A DNA stretch of 64,000 nucleotides from Oscillospiraceae bacterium (GTDB taxonomy: Bacteria > Bacillota > Clostridia > Oscillospirales > Acutalibacteraceae): assembly GCA_902762875.1 (NCBI GenBank), contig CACWPS010000002.1, positions 62,001-126,000 on the forward strand. Direction: 5' to 3'. The notes beneath the pieces were generated by a model that ran no database searches, was not told the DNA's origin, and was given only the letters and a program-made list of their open reading frames with translations. Numbering within the stretch: the stretch's first letter is position 1; each line of letters starts with the position of its first letter. The position numbers and the translations under genes were made by a program. Positions 1 through 9,071 of the stretch are shown here, one piece after another.

Positions 1-1
1 T

Positions 2-661
2 GTTAAGGGCTCGCCCTTTGGCCGCGATATTATTGCGGAATGTGCGGCGGCATGTAAAAAATACGGCTTAAAGCTGGGTATTTATTATTCACAGGAGTTA
101 GACTGGCACGAACCAAACGGCGGCGGTTATGTAAGAACCTCTCAACTTAATACCAGCAAACCCCATTGGACAAATGACTGGGATTTTCCCGATGATGACG
201 CTAAGGATTTTGATCAGTATTTCCGCGCCAAGGCACTCCCGCAGGTTCGCGAACTGTTAACAAAATACGGTGACCTTTGCCTTATGTGGTTTGATTTGCC
301 CTCTGTTATAACTAAGGAACAAAGTACGGAATTGCGCCAACTTGTCAAGTCCATTCAGCCCGAGTGTCTCATAAACAGTCGCATCGGCAACGGCTTAGAG
401 GATTACGGCTCCTGCGGAGATAATCAAATCGTCAATAATTACCATGAAAATTTAGCCGAATCTCCCATAACACTTAACGATACATGGGGCTTTAAGTATT
501 TTGACGATAATTGGAAGAGTGCCGACAGGGTTATCGAAATTAAGGAAGCCCTTAATAAAAACGGCGTAAACTGCTTGCTTAATGTAGGACCTGACCATTT
601 AGGCAGACTTCCCCTTCCCGCAGTTCAAATTCTTAAAGAGGTCGGAGAAAAATTAAGATAA
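2..661 (+). CDS. Alpha-L-fucosidase, GH29 (C-terminal part, 5' end outside window)
   Basis: Hydrolyses terminal L-fucose from plant or mucin glycans. The reading frame is open from base 2 to the stop at 659-661 (219 residues), so the start lies upstream of the window. Typical GH29 stretches are visible: GIYYSQELDW, then LMWFD, where the Asp codon at 293-295 matches the family nucleophile, and near the end NGVNCLLNVGPD, a common GH29 C-terminal signature. No signal peptide can be judged because the N-terminus is missing. It is followed on the same strand by fucose isomerase and fuculose-phosphate aldolase, so the released fucose probably feeds those enzymes. Confidence 0.9.
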   Translation, partial: VKGSPFGRDIIAECAAACKKYGLKLGIYYSQELDWHEPNGGGYVRTSQLNTSKPHWTNDWDFPDDDAKDFDQYFRAKALPQVRELLTKYGDLCLMWFDLPSVITKEQSTELRQLVKSIQPECLINSRIGNGLEDYGSCGDNQIVNNYHENLAESPITLNDTWGFKYFDDNWKSADRVIEIKEALNKNGVNCLLNVGPDHLGRLPLPAVQILKEVGEKLR

Positions 662-687
662 GAATAGAAAAAAAGCGATACAAAAAG

Positions 688-712
688 TACCGAAGAAGCC
701 ACAGTGATTTAC
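688..712 (+). repeat. Short copy of the start of the downstream rhamnosidase gene
   Basis: These 25 bases differ at one position from 3291-3315, which are codons about 4 to 11 of the GH78 gene. The similarity extends weakly on both sides. It lies between the fucosidase stop and the fucI ribosome binding site and has no open frame of its own. It looks like the scar of a deletion or duplication that involved a rhamnosidase-type gene. Confidence 0.5.
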
Positions 713-765
713 AGTGTTTACTGTTTACCCAAAAAATATCTTAATGCAAAAAGGAGTCAAACTTT

Positions 766-2562
766 ATGTCAGAAAATAGATATATAGGCGAATATCCGGT
801 AATAGGAATCAGGCCTACGATAGACGGTCGCAGAGGAGTTTTGGGCGTTCGTGAGTCGCTTGAGGAGCAGACAATGAATATGGCGAAAAGCGCCGCGAAG
901 CTGTTTTGCGAGAATCTTAAATATTCAAACGGCGAGCCTGTAAGGGTTATAATTGCCGATACTACAATCGGCAGAGTGGCCGAAGCTGCCGCCTGTGCGG
1001 ATAAATTCCGCAAGGCAGGAGTGGATATTACTCTTACGGTCACTCCCTGCTGGTGCTACGGCGCGGAAACCATGGATATGGAAAAGGACACAATAAAGGC
1101 GGTCTGGGGCTTTAACGGAACAGAACGCCCCGGAGCGGTGTATCTTGCAAGCGTGCTTGCAACCCACGCGCAAAAGGGACTTCCCGCATTCGGTATTTAC
1201 GGCAAGGATGTCTGCGACGCGGACGATACCGAGATACCCGACGATGTAAGAGAAAAGCTTTTGCGCTTCGGCAGAGCGGCTGTAGCGGCGGCTACAATGA
1301 GGGGAAAATCATATCTTCAAATTGGCTCTATATGTATGGGTATAGGCGGTTCTATTATAGACACTGCTTTTATAGAGGATTATCTTGGTATGCGTGTAGA
1401 GTCGGTGGATGAGGTGGAGATTATCCGCCGAATGACCGAGGGTATATATGACGAGGAAGAATATAAAAAAGCCCTCGAATGGTCAAAGAAATACTGCAAA
1501 ATGGGCTTTGATAAAAACCCTGCTGAATTGCAGAAAACCGACGAGCAGAAGAAAGCCGACTGGGAATTTACCGTTAAAATGTGCGTTATTATAAAGGACC
1601 TAATGAACGGCAACAAAAATCTCCCCAAAGGCTGTGAGGAAGAGTCGGTAGGACACAATGCGATTGCTGCGGGCTTTCAGGGACAAAGACAGTGGACAGA
1701 CTTTTATCCCAACTGTGATTTCCCCGAGGCACTTCTTAATACCTCTTTTGACTGGAACGGAGCGAGAGAACCATACATACTTGCAACTGAAAACGATGTG
1801 CTTAACGGACTGGGCATGCTCTTTATGAAGCTACTTACTAATCGAGCGCAAATGTTTGCCGATGTCCGCACTTGCTGGAACGGAAAATCGGTTAAACGAG
1901 TAACAGGCTACGATTTAGAGGGTCACGCCAAAGAGGCAGGCGGCTTTATCCATCTTATAAATTCGGGCGCTTGCTGTCTTGACGCTAACGGCTCTGCAAA
2001 GGACGAGAACGGCAACGCCGTTATGAAACCTTGGTATGAGGTAACCGAAGCAGACCAAAAGGCGATAATGGAGAATACTACATGGAACTATGCCGATTTA
2101 GGCTATTTCAGGGGCGGCGGCTTCTCCTCCCGCTTTGAGACAAAGGCGGAAATGCCTGCTACAATGATAAGACTTAACCTTATAAAGGGCTTAGGCCCCG
2201 TTTTACAGATCGCCGAGGGCTGGACCGTGGCTTTGCCTGATGAGGTAAGTGATACACTTTGGAAACGCACAGATTATACTTGGCCTTGCACATGGTTTGC
2301 ACCGAGAGTTACAGGCAAGGGTGCGTTTAAGTCGGCTTATGATGTAATGAATAACTGGGGAGCCAATCACGGCGCAATTTCCTACGGTCATATAGGCGCG
2401 GATTTAATCACCCTTTGCTCAATACTTCGCATACCGGTTTGTATGCACAATGTACCAGAGGAAGATATTTTCCGTCCTGCGGCGTGGAATGCATTCGGTA
2501 TGGATAAAGAGGGCGCAGACTACAGGGCTTGTCAAAATTACGGCCCGCAGTTTAAAAAGTAG
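766..2562 (+). CDS. fucI: L-fucose isomerase
   Basis: Converts L-fucose to L-fuculose in the cytoplasm, the first step of fucose breakdown. It is 598 residues, close to the 591 of the E. coli enzyme. The Mn2+-site residues of the family can be placed at Glu342 (in TENDV), Asp366 (in ADVR) and His535 (in NHGAISYGH), with the same 24-residue spacing between the first two as in E. coli. The start is supported by AAGGAG nine bases upstream. fucA begins eight bases after the stop, so the two form an operon. D-arabinose is a known side substrate of the family. Confidence 0.97.
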   Translation: MSENRYIGEYPVIGIRPTIDGRRGVLGVRESLEEQTMNMAKSAAKLFCENLKYSNGEPVRVIIADTTIGRVAEAAACADKFRKAGVDITLTVTPCWCYGAETMDMEKDTIKAVWGFNGTERPGAVYLASVLATHAQKGLPAFGIYGKDVCDADDTEIPDDVREKLLRFGRAAVAAATMRGKSYLQIGSICMGIGGSIIDTAFIEDYLGMRVESVDEVEIIRRMTEGIYDEEEYKKALEWSKKYCKMGFDKNPAELQKTDEQKKADWEFTVKMCVIIKDLMNGNKNLPKGCEEESVGHNAIAAGFQGQRQWTDFYPNCDFPEALLNTSFDWNGAREPYILATENDVLNGLGMLFMKLLTNRAQMFADVRTCWNGKSVKRVTGYDLEGHAKEAGGFIHLINSGACCLDANGSAKDENGNAVMKPWYEVTEADQKAIMENTTWNYADLGYFRGGGFSSRFETKAEMPATMIRLNLIKGLGPVLQIAEGWTVALPDEVSDTLWKRTDYTWPCTWFAPRVTGKGAFKSAYDVMNNWGANHGAISYGHIGADLITLCSILRIPVCMHNVPEEDIFRPAAWNAFGMDKEGADYRACQNYGPQFKK

Positions 2563-2570
2563 GTGTCAGT

Positions 2571-3269
2571 ATGGAATATATGGAAATCAGGGAGCAGATA
2601 TGCGATATTTGCCATAAAATGTGGCAACTCGGATGGGTGGCGGCTAATGACGGAAATGTGTCTGTGAAACTTCCCGATGGTAATTTTTTAGTTACCCCGA
2701 CAGGGATTTCCAAAAGCTTTATAACCCCCGAAAAGCTTGTGATAATAGATAAGGATATGAATGTTATTGCGGCTCAGGGTAATTACAAGCCGTCAAGCGA
2801 GATTAAAATGCATATGCGCTGTTATACCGAGCGGGACGATGTGGGAGCGGTGGTTCACGCCCACCCGCCTACAGCCACCGGCTTTGCGGTTGCGGGCAAA
2901 AGCCTTGATGAATACAGTATGATAGAAACTGTAATTGCGATAGGCTCAATTCCGCTGACTCCTTACGGCACACCGTCTACAGATGAGGTGCCCGAGGCGA
3001 TAGCACCTTATTTAAAGGATCACGATGTATTACTTTTACAAAATCACGGAGCCCTGACTGTGGGCTGTGACCTTATCACCGCATATTACAGAATGGAAAC
3101 GCTGGAGCTTTTTGCAAAAATCTCACTTACCGCTCACCTTTTGGGCGGTGCAAAGGAAATCCCCAAGGAGCAGATAGATAAGCTTTTATATTTGCGAGAT
3201 AATTACTATCATGTTACGGGCAAGCACCCCGGTTACAAGCATTATAATACTCCAAATAAGAAATTATAA
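2571..3269 (+). CDS. fucA: L-fuculose-1-phosphate aldolase, class II
   Basis: Cleaves L-fuculose-1-phosphate to dihydroxyacetone phosphate and lactaldehyde. It has 232 residues of the class II aldolase/adducin family. The zinc ligands are seen as His96 and His98 (VVHAHPP) and His159 (QNHG), with the catalytic Glu77 in SSEIKMH. No fuculokinase is seen in the window, so that step must be encoded elsewhere. RhaD-type rhamnulose-phosphate aldolase is the main alternative, and the adjacent fucI favours fuculose. Confidence 0.9.
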   Translation: MEYMEIREQICDICHKMWQLGWVAANDGNVSVKLPDGNFLVTPTGISKSFITPEKLVIIDKDMNVIAAQGNYKPSSEIKMHMRCYTERDDVGAVVHAHPPTATGFAVAGKSLDEYSMIETVIAIGSIPLTPYGTPSTDEVPEAIAPYLKDHDVLLLQNHGALTVGCDLITAYYRMETLELFAKISLTAHLLGGAKEIPKEQIDKLLYLRDNYYHVTGKHPGYKHYNTPNKKL

Positions 3270-3282
3270 AAGGAATACCAAT

Positions 3283-6162
3283 ATGAGAAATACCGAAGAA
3301 ACCACAGTGATTTACGGCTTAAGAACAGATGATCTTATCGATCCCATCGGTCTTGACTCGCTGTGCCCGAGATTTTCTTGGAAGCTTAAATCTGAATTAA
3401 TCGGCGAAAAGCAGACAGCGTATCAAATCATTGTAAAAAGCGACGAAAAAATAGTATGGGACAGCGGAATTGTAAACAGCGATTGTTCTGTAGGAATTAA
3501 ATATAAAGGGGAGCAGATTTTCTCCTCTTCAAAATACAGTTGGAATGTTTCGGTTTGGAACAAAGATAAGACGAAATTCACCTCAAAAGAAGCCTATTTT
3601 GAAACAGGTCTCTTAGAAGCAGACGCTTGGAAGGACGCAATATGGATAAGCTGTCCTTCAAGCGATGAAGAAGAAAATAATCTTGCCGCTTACAGAAAAT
3701 CGGTATATGTAAGAGACGGATTGAAAACCGCAAAGCTCTATACCTCGGGTTTGGGCGTTTACGATAATTTCATTAACGGTGAACGCGTAGTAAGACTCCT
3801 ACAAAACGGCACTACCGTTTATGATGAATTAAAGCCAGGCTTTACAGAGACATTCCAGCGGAAATTCTATAATACATATGATATTACACATATGTTAAAT
3901 TCGGGCGAAAACATTATTTCCTCTACAGTCTCATCGGGCTGGTATACAGGCGAGGTGGTAAAAAGCTGTAAAGGTAAAAAGACCGCCTACCTTGCTAAAA
4001 TTATTCTTACATACGCCGACGGGACAAGTGAGGTTATAAACACCGATACCACTTGGAAATGCTCGAAGGCTTCTCCCCTACAAAGCCCTACCGGCATATA
4101 TGACGGCGAAACCTATAACGCTATGGCTGACCTTTCTTATATGAAACCGTTTTTTGATGACAGCGGTTGGATTTTTGCTGAGGAAAACAAGGAATTCAAC
4201 GGCAAGATTTCTGCCTGGCGCGGGTCTCCTATCAGGGTTCGCAAGGATTTGGAAAGAAAAGCGCACAGCTTAAAAAAATACACCTTAGAGGATATAATCA
4301 ACGAGGTTAAGGATAATTATTACGGAACGATTAACTATAAGTCGGAAAATATTTTCACCGAAATTCCGGAGGACGGAATTGAAATTAAAAAGGGTGAAAA
4401 ACTTATAGTTGATTTTGCTCAAAACGGCGCAGGTTGGGAAAATTTCGAGATTAAAGCAGGCAGAAGAACGGTTATAACGATACAGCATTCCGAGGCTTTG
4501 TGCGAAAGCAACGGTTGTATTAAACGGGGAAATCCCCGTCCCGAAGGAGGACTTTATGTAACCAGCAACCGCGGAGCCGCCGCCAAAACCACCTATACCG
4601 CAAGCGGAAACGGAATTGAAGCTTACCATCCGACCCATACATTTTACGGCTTCAGATATATCGAGATTTCCGCAACCGAGGATATCGTATTATACAATGT
4701 TACGGCTCAAACCGTTACCTCGGTTGAGGAAAATATCGGCTCTGTCAAAACCGATAATAAGGATATAAACCGATTGATTGAAAATGTAAAATGGAGTATG
4801 TACTCTAATTTTCTGGCTGTTCCTACCGATTGTCCGCAAAGGAATGAACGGCAAGGTTGGACAGGCGATATTCAGTTATTTGCGACAACCGCAAATTATT
4901 TAGGCTTTTCAAAAAGCTTACTTATGAAATATATGGATGATATTAGAGATGAAATGGAAATCAGAAGGATTGCCGCATTTCCTGCGATTGCACCGTGCGG
5001 AATTTACGGCGGTGGTATGGGAAATATCGGCTGGTCGGACGCAGGCGTAATTATACCCTATATCGAGTACGCTATGTACGGTGATACCTCGATAATCGAA
5101 GAAAACTGGGATGTAATGGCGGATTATCTCGACTATCTTAAAAATCTCGGTCCTTTTCTTGAACTTAACGAACCGGAAAGAATCAGATTAATGCGCTATT
5201 GCGGACATCTTTCACTTGAAATGAACGCCGATATTTGGACCGATAAAGGAGTATTGGACGGTCAGCACGAGAAAATTCAAACCTGCATTGCCTATTATGC
5301 GTGGGACGCTATGCTAATGTATAAAATGGCTTTGGCAATAGGAAAAAAAGAAGAAGCGGATTACTACAAAAAAATATACGATACCCAAAAGCAGTATTAT
5401 ATAGTCAACTTTGTAAATAGGGACGGTTCGCTTAATGCCGAATCACAGCAAAGCTATCTGCACGCATTATATCTTGACCTTTTACCTGATGAAAATTCGG
5501 TAAAAGCAGTAACTAAGCAGCTTGTGGATAATTTGGAAAATAATCGCATAAGTCTTAGAACAGGTTTCCTTGGTACAGGTATACTGTTGCCTACACTTAC
5601 AAAGCTCGGCAGAGACGATTTGGCATATTCCTTGCTTTTAAATCACAATTATCCCTCATGGTTATATGCCGTCGATAACGGAGCCACCACAATGTGGGAA
5701 AGATGGGACACCTTTGTTAAAGAGATAGGCTGGAATAATTCGGGTATGAACAGCCTTAATCACTACGCATACGGCTGTGTTGTAGGATGGATTTTTGAAA
5801 ACGCGGCAGGAATAGGTTTTACCGATGAAGCAGCGGGCTTTAAGAGGATTGAATTCAGACCCACTCCCGATAAAAGGCTTAAAAATATATGCGCCGAATA
5901 TGAATCGGCTTACGGTATAATTTCTGCTGAAAATTTATACTCCGATGACCGTTTCGGCTATAAAATATCGGTTCCTGCTAACTGCTGTTCGGCAGTCTAT
6001 CTTCCCGTAAATGAGGAATATTGCGAGAATATAACCGTAAACGGAAAAGCCTTACAGGAGCTTAATATTTACACCGACGGTATTGAATATTTAAGTTATC
6101 AGAACGGCAGAGCTGTTTTTAATACAGTATCGGGTGAATTTAATTTTATGACAAATAAATAA
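3283..6162 (+). CDS. Alpha-L-rhamnosidase, GH78
   Basis: Releases L-rhamnose from plant glycosides or pectin side chains. The protein is 959 residues and has GH78 hallmarks: an N-terminal beta domain starting with DPIGLDSLCPRFSWKL, the acidic motif DCPQRNERQGWTGD (near residue 525), GATTMWERWD, and SLNHYAYG with the C-terminal beta domain after it. The open frame extends 24 codons further upstream, but AAAAGGA lies before the ATG at 3283 and the upstream codons overlap fucA, so the inner start is chosen. No signal peptide is seen, so it probably acts on imported oligosaccharides. It closes the deoxy-sugar cluster. Confidence 0.92.
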   Translation: MRNTEETTVIYGLRTDDLIDPIGLDSLCPRFSWKLKSELIGEKQTAYQIIVKSDEKIVWDSGIVNSDCSVGIKYKGEQIFSSSKYSWNVSVWNKDKTKFTSKEAYFETGLLEADAWKDAIWISCPSSDEEENNLAAYRKSVYVRDGLKTAKLYTSGLGVYDNFINGERVVRLLQNGTTVYDELKPGFTETFQRKFYNTYDITHMLNSGENIISSTVSSGWYTGEVVKSCKGKKTAYLAKIILTYADGTSEVINTDTTWKCSKASPLQSPTGIYDGETYNAMADLSYMKPFFDDSGWIFAEENKEFNGKISAWRGSPIRVRKDLERKAHSLKKYTLEDIINEVKDNYYGTINYKSENIFTEIPEDGIEIKKGEKLIVDFAQNGAGWENFEIKAGRRTVITIQHSEALCESNGCIKRGNPRPEGGLYVTSNRGAAAKTTYTASGNGIEAYHPTHTFYGFRYIEISATEDIVLYNVTAQTVTSVEENIGSVKTDNKDINRLIENVKWSMYSNFLAVPTDCPQRNERQGWTGDIQLFATTANYLGFSKSLLMKYMDDIRDEMEIRRIAAFPAIAPCGIYGGGMGNIGWSDAGVIIPYIEYAMYGDTSIIEENWDVMADYLDYLKNLGPFLELNEPERIRLMRYCGHLSLEMNADIWTDKGVLDGQHEKIQTCIAYYAWDAMLMYKMALAIGKKEEADYYKKIYDTQKQYYIVNFVNRDGSLNAESQQSYLHALYLDLLPDENSVKAVTKQLVDNLENNRISLRTGFLGTGILLPTLTKLGRDDLAYSLLLNHNYPSWLYAVDNGATTMWERWDTFVKEIGWNNSGMNSLNHYAYGCVVGWIFENAAGIGFTDEAAGFKRIEFRPTPDKRLKNICAEYESAYGIISAENLYSDDRFGYKISVPANCCSAVYLPVNEEYCENITVNGKALQELNIYTDGIEYLSYQNGRAVFNTVSGEFNFMTNK

Positions 6163-6234
6163 TATCCCTTGATAAAAGGCTTGAAAGGGCGGTTATCCGG
6201 CGGCTTTTGCCGTTAAGCAGCCGTTCCAAAACCG

Positions 6235-6278
6235 AGTGCCTCGGTACGCAAATGCGTAATCGAGGTGCTTCTTTTTTT
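6235..6278 (+). terminator. Rho-independent terminator after the rhamnosidase gene
   Basis: The arms AGTGCCTCG (6235-6243) and CGAGGTGCT (6261-6269) pair with two G-U wobbles. They enclose a perfect inner hairpin TACGC-AAAT-GCGTA and are followed by a run of T at 6271-6278. Confidence 0.8.
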
Positions 6279-6343
6279 GCAGCTTTTTCTCGCGCGTCAA
6301 GGCGGCATCTTTTTGCTGCATATTTAAAAAATTTATTTTATTA

Positions 6344-6372
6344 TTGACATTAGATACTAATTGATATATAAT
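6344..6372 (+). promoter_or_regulatory. Consensus sigma-A promoter for the Fur-family gene
   Basis: TTGACA (6344-6349), 17 bases, TATAAT (6367-6372), 35 bases before the start codon. The AT-rich spacer (TTAGATACTAATTGATA) has partial symmetry and might hold a Fur/PerR box, but a clear box is not seen. Confidence 0.8.
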
Positions 6373-6406
6373 ATCATTAAGATAAGATTGCAGGGATTGA
6401 ATATCT

Positions 6407-6817
6407 ATGATGAAGCGAAAGACGATTCAGCGCTCTTTGGTATTGGACGCTGTGAACAAATTACATAATCACGCAACGGCGGACGAGATATATGATGCCG
6501 TTATCATTGAACACCCCAACATCAGTAAGGCGACAGTATATAGAAACTTAAATACTCTATCGGAAATGGGAGAAATCCGCAAACTGGAAATCCCGGGCGG
6601 CGCTGACCGATATGACCACTGTACCCATAATCACTGTCACATAAAATGCGACAAATGCGGCCGCCTTTTCGATGTGGATATTGACTATATTTCGGGTCTT
6701 GAAAATAACATCAGGGATACCCGCGGATTTGATTTTACAGGCTATGATATTATTTTTCGCGGAACTTGCCCTGACTGTAAAAAGCATTCGATGTCTCAAA
6801 AAGAGAAGGATGTATAA
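6407..6817 (+). CDS. Fur-family metalloregulator, PerR-like
   Basis: Transcription repressor of the Fur/PerR/Zur family, 136 residues. The N-terminal winged helix carries ISKATVYRNLNTL (about 39-51). The structural zinc site is complete, with Cys81, Cys84, Cys121 and Cys124. The regulatory site has His22, Asp70, His76, His78 and an Asp at about 89, the pattern of PerR (peroxide sensing through Fe/Mn). Zur or Fur function cannot be excluded from sequence. A QueD-like gene follows 54 bases downstream and is probably co-transcribed. It may be autoregulated through the promoter just upstream. Confidence 0.88.
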   Translation: MMKRKTIQRSLVLDAVNKLHNHATADEIYDAVIIEHPNISKATVYRNLNTLSEMGEIRKLEIPGGADRYDHCTHNHCHIKCDKCGRLFDVDIDYISGLENNIRDTRGFDFTGYDIIFRGTCPDCKKHSMSQKEKDV

Positions 6818-6871
6818 CGGAAAAACCGCGACTGAGCGTTTTTCATATAATGAATATTTAGGAGGATTGTT

Positions 6872-7438
6872 ATGAGAAGCATTACCACATTAGATTTGCA
6901 GTACGCGCACCGATTTTACGGATTTAAGGGAGAAGCACAGTATTTGCACGGACATACCGGTGTTCTTACCATTGAAGTTGAGGATACCGTTGAGCCGAGC
7001 GTAAATATGGTTTTCCCCTGTAATGAAATCCAGAAAACAGCTTGGGAGGTTCTAAAGAACTTTGACCACGCATTGATTTTGAGAGAGGACGACCCTCTCC
7101 TACCCGCTATCCTTGATGTTTACGAAAAGCAGGGAATCAAAGCAGGTGCGCCCACCAATAAGATGAAGGGCCCCGCCTTCAAGACCGAGCTTGCAACGGC
7201 TTATCCCGATTGCCGTTTGGTAGTTACCAAAGAAACTATGACGGTTGAAGGTATGATTAAGATTGTATATGACCTTCTCAAGGATAAGCTTAATATTGCC
7301 AAGCTCACCTTTACAAGCGGCGTAAATGCGGCATCCGAGGAGTTTGAGACAAGAAAAGAAATTGACCGCTGTCCGTTGTGCGGCATAGCGCTTAATGAAA
7401 ACGGCATTTGCCCCAAGTGCGGATACAAAAAGAACTAA
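6872..7438 (+). CDS. 6-pyruvoyl-tetrahydropterin synthase / QueD-like protein with C-terminal zinc ribbon
   Basis: COG0720-type T-fold protein, 188 residues. The zinc ligands are in place: His13 (AHRF), His26 and His28 (LHGHTG). Asp-His of NFDHAL and a Glu in MTVEGM match the other active-site residues. The catalytic Cys that lies four residues before the first His of HGH in QueD is Ala22 here (Glu21 next to it), so canonical QueD chemistry is doubtful. It may be a PTPS-III-like or other variant. The C-terminus adds a CPLCG...CPKCG zinc ribbon. The start has a strong AGGAGG six bases upstream. No queC, queE or queF lies nearby. Confidence 0.75.
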   Translation: MRSITTLDLQYAHRFYGFKGEAQYLHGHTGVLTIEVEDTVEPSVNMVFPCNEIQKTAWEVLKNFDHALILREDDPLLPAILDVYEKQGIKAGAPTNKMKGPAFKTELATAYPDCRLVVTKETMTVEGMIKIVYDLLKDKLNIAKLTFTSGVNAASEEFETRKEIDRCPLCGIALNENGICPKCGYKKN

Positions 7439-7522
7439 ATTATTTTAATCGGGTGAATTAAGGTGCAGTAAGTAGCTTGTATCTTTTGCAAACAACCCTG
7501 ACGGCACGCCCGATATGAAAAG

Positions 7523-7565
7523 CCCGCCTGATAAAGCTCTTTTGCTTTATCAGGCGGGTTCTGTT
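7523..7565. terminator. Bidirectional terminator between convergent genes
   Basis: A perfect 15-bp stem, CCCGCCTGATAAAGC (7523-7537) with its complement at 7544-7558, followed by CTGTTTTT on the + strand. It separates the QueD-like gene (+) from gltD (-) and probably serves both. Confidence 0.85.
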
Positions 7566-7574
7566 TTTAAAAAA

Positions 7575-9059
7575 TCATATTAAATTGGTATATCCCATTA
7601 GATACTCGTCAATTTCCTTTGCCGCCGCTCTGCCCTCGGCTATAGCCCAGACTACAAGGGACTGTCCCCGCCGTGCGTCGCCTGCGGCGAAGACCTTTTC
7701 TGTATTTGTTTTATAAGAGCCGTCGGGGGTTGAAATATTGCTTCTTGCATCTCTTTCGGTTCCGAATGCGTCGGCAATATAATCCTTCGGGCCTAAGAAG
7801 CCTGCGGCGATAAGCAAGAGGTCGCAATCCAGCGTTTTTTCACTGCCCGAAATCTCGCTCATAACCGTTCTGCCTGTCTTTTCGTCCTTTTTAGGCTCTA
7901 ATTCTACCGTCACTACCGCCTTGATATTCCCCTGTTCATCGGGGATAAATTCCTTTACGGTTGTGCAGTAAACACGGGGGTCGTTGCCGAAAACCGCCTT
8001 AGCCTCTTCCTGACCGTAATCGGTCTTGCAAACCCTCGGATACTGGGGCCAAGGATTGCTTTCCGCTCTTGTGTCGGGCAATTTCGGCATCATTTCAAGC
8101 TGGGTTACAGACCTGCAGCCGTGACGGATACAGGTGCCGACGCAGTCGTTGCCCGTATCACCGCCGCCTACTATAATAACATTTTTATCCTTTGCCGAAA
8201 CAAAGCCCTCTTTAAGCCCGTTATCCAAGAGAGCCTTGGTTGTGGATTTTAAGAAATCCACCGCAAAGTATACACCGCCCACATCTCGGTTTTTCACCTT
8301 AAGGTCACGGGGATTGCCCGCACCGCAGCAAAGCACCACAGCGTCATATTCTCTTGTTAGCTCCCCGGCGGTTATATCCTTGCCGACATCTACCCCCGTC
8401 TTAAAAACAACGCCCTCTTTTTTCATTATATTAACCCTGCGGTCAACAATGTTTTTCTCAAGCTTCATATTCGGTATGCCGTACATCAAAAGTCCGCCGA
8501 TACGGTCGTCCTTTTCGTAGACGGTAACCGAATGTCCCCGTTTATTAAGGCGCTCAGCGCAGGCAAGTCCCGCCGGACCCGATCCTATTACCGCCACCCT
8601 TTTACCTGTTCTGACCTCGGGGGCGGCGGGCTTTACAAAGCCGTTTTTAAAGCCGTTTTCAATTATTGCAAGCTCGTTTTCCTTTACCGTTACGGGGTCG
8701 CCGTAAAGTCCGCAGGAGCATGCCGCCTCGCAAAGGGCGGGGCAAACTCTGCCGGTAAACTCGGGGAAAGGGTTGGTCTTTGTAAGCCTTTTAAGGGCGT
8801 AATCCCAGTTACCCTTGAATATCTCGTCATTCCATTCGGGGATAAGGTTGTGCAGCGGACAGCCTGATACCATACCGCCGAGCTTCATAGCCGACTGGCA
8901 AAAGGGCACGCCGCAGTTCATACAGCGGGCACCCTGAGACTGCCTCTGGGGCTTTGACATACCCGAATGAAATTCCTTAAAATTCTTAATTCGCTCGTTA
9001 GGCTCTACCGCCTTATTTTCTTTTCTATCGTAATCTAAAAATCCTGTTGCTTTTCCCAT
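7575..9059 (-). CDS. gltD: Glutamate synthase (NADPH) small subunit
   Basis: Transfers electrons from NADPH through FAD to the large subunit for glutamate formation from glutamine and 2-oxoglutarate. It is 494 residues. The N-terminus has the Cys motifs for 4Fe-4S clusters ([23 protein letters not shown]). These are followed by the FAD site [13 protein letters not shown] and the NADPH site [10 protein letters not shown]. It is 12 bases downstream of gltB, and the pair forms an operon read leftward. Confidence 0.97.
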   Translation of the reverse strand: MGKATGFLDYDRKENKAVEPNERIKNFKEFHSGMSKPQRQSQGARCMNCGVPFCQSAMKLGGMVSGCPLHNLIPEWNDEIFKGNWDYALKRLTKTNPFPEFTGRVCPALCEAACSCGLYGDPVTVKENELAIIENGFKNGFVKPAAPEVRTGKRVAVIGSGPAGLACAERLNKRGHSVTVYEKDDRIGGLLMYGIPNMKLEKNIVDRRVNIMKKEGVVFKTGVDVGKDITAGELTREYDAVVLCCGAGNPRDLKVKNRDVGGVYFAVDFLKSTTKALLDNGLKEGFVSAKDKNVIIVGGGDTGNDCVGTCIRHGCRSVTQLEMMPKLPDTRAESNPWPQYPRVCKTDYGQEEAKAVFGNDPRVYCTTVKEFIPDEQGNIKAVVTVELEPKKDEKTGRTVMSEISGSEKTLDCDLLLIAAGFLGPKDYIADAFGTERDARSNISTPDGSYKTNTEKVFAAGDARRGQSLVVWAIAEGRAAAKEIDEYLMGYTNLI

Positions 9060-9071
9060 TGTTATCCCCCC

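Noticed and set aside
6672-6875. 67-codon frame between the Fur-family gene and the QueD-like gene
   Set aside because: It overlaps most of the Fur 3' end in another frame and has no ribosome binding site. Its end is a by-product of the short intergenic gap.
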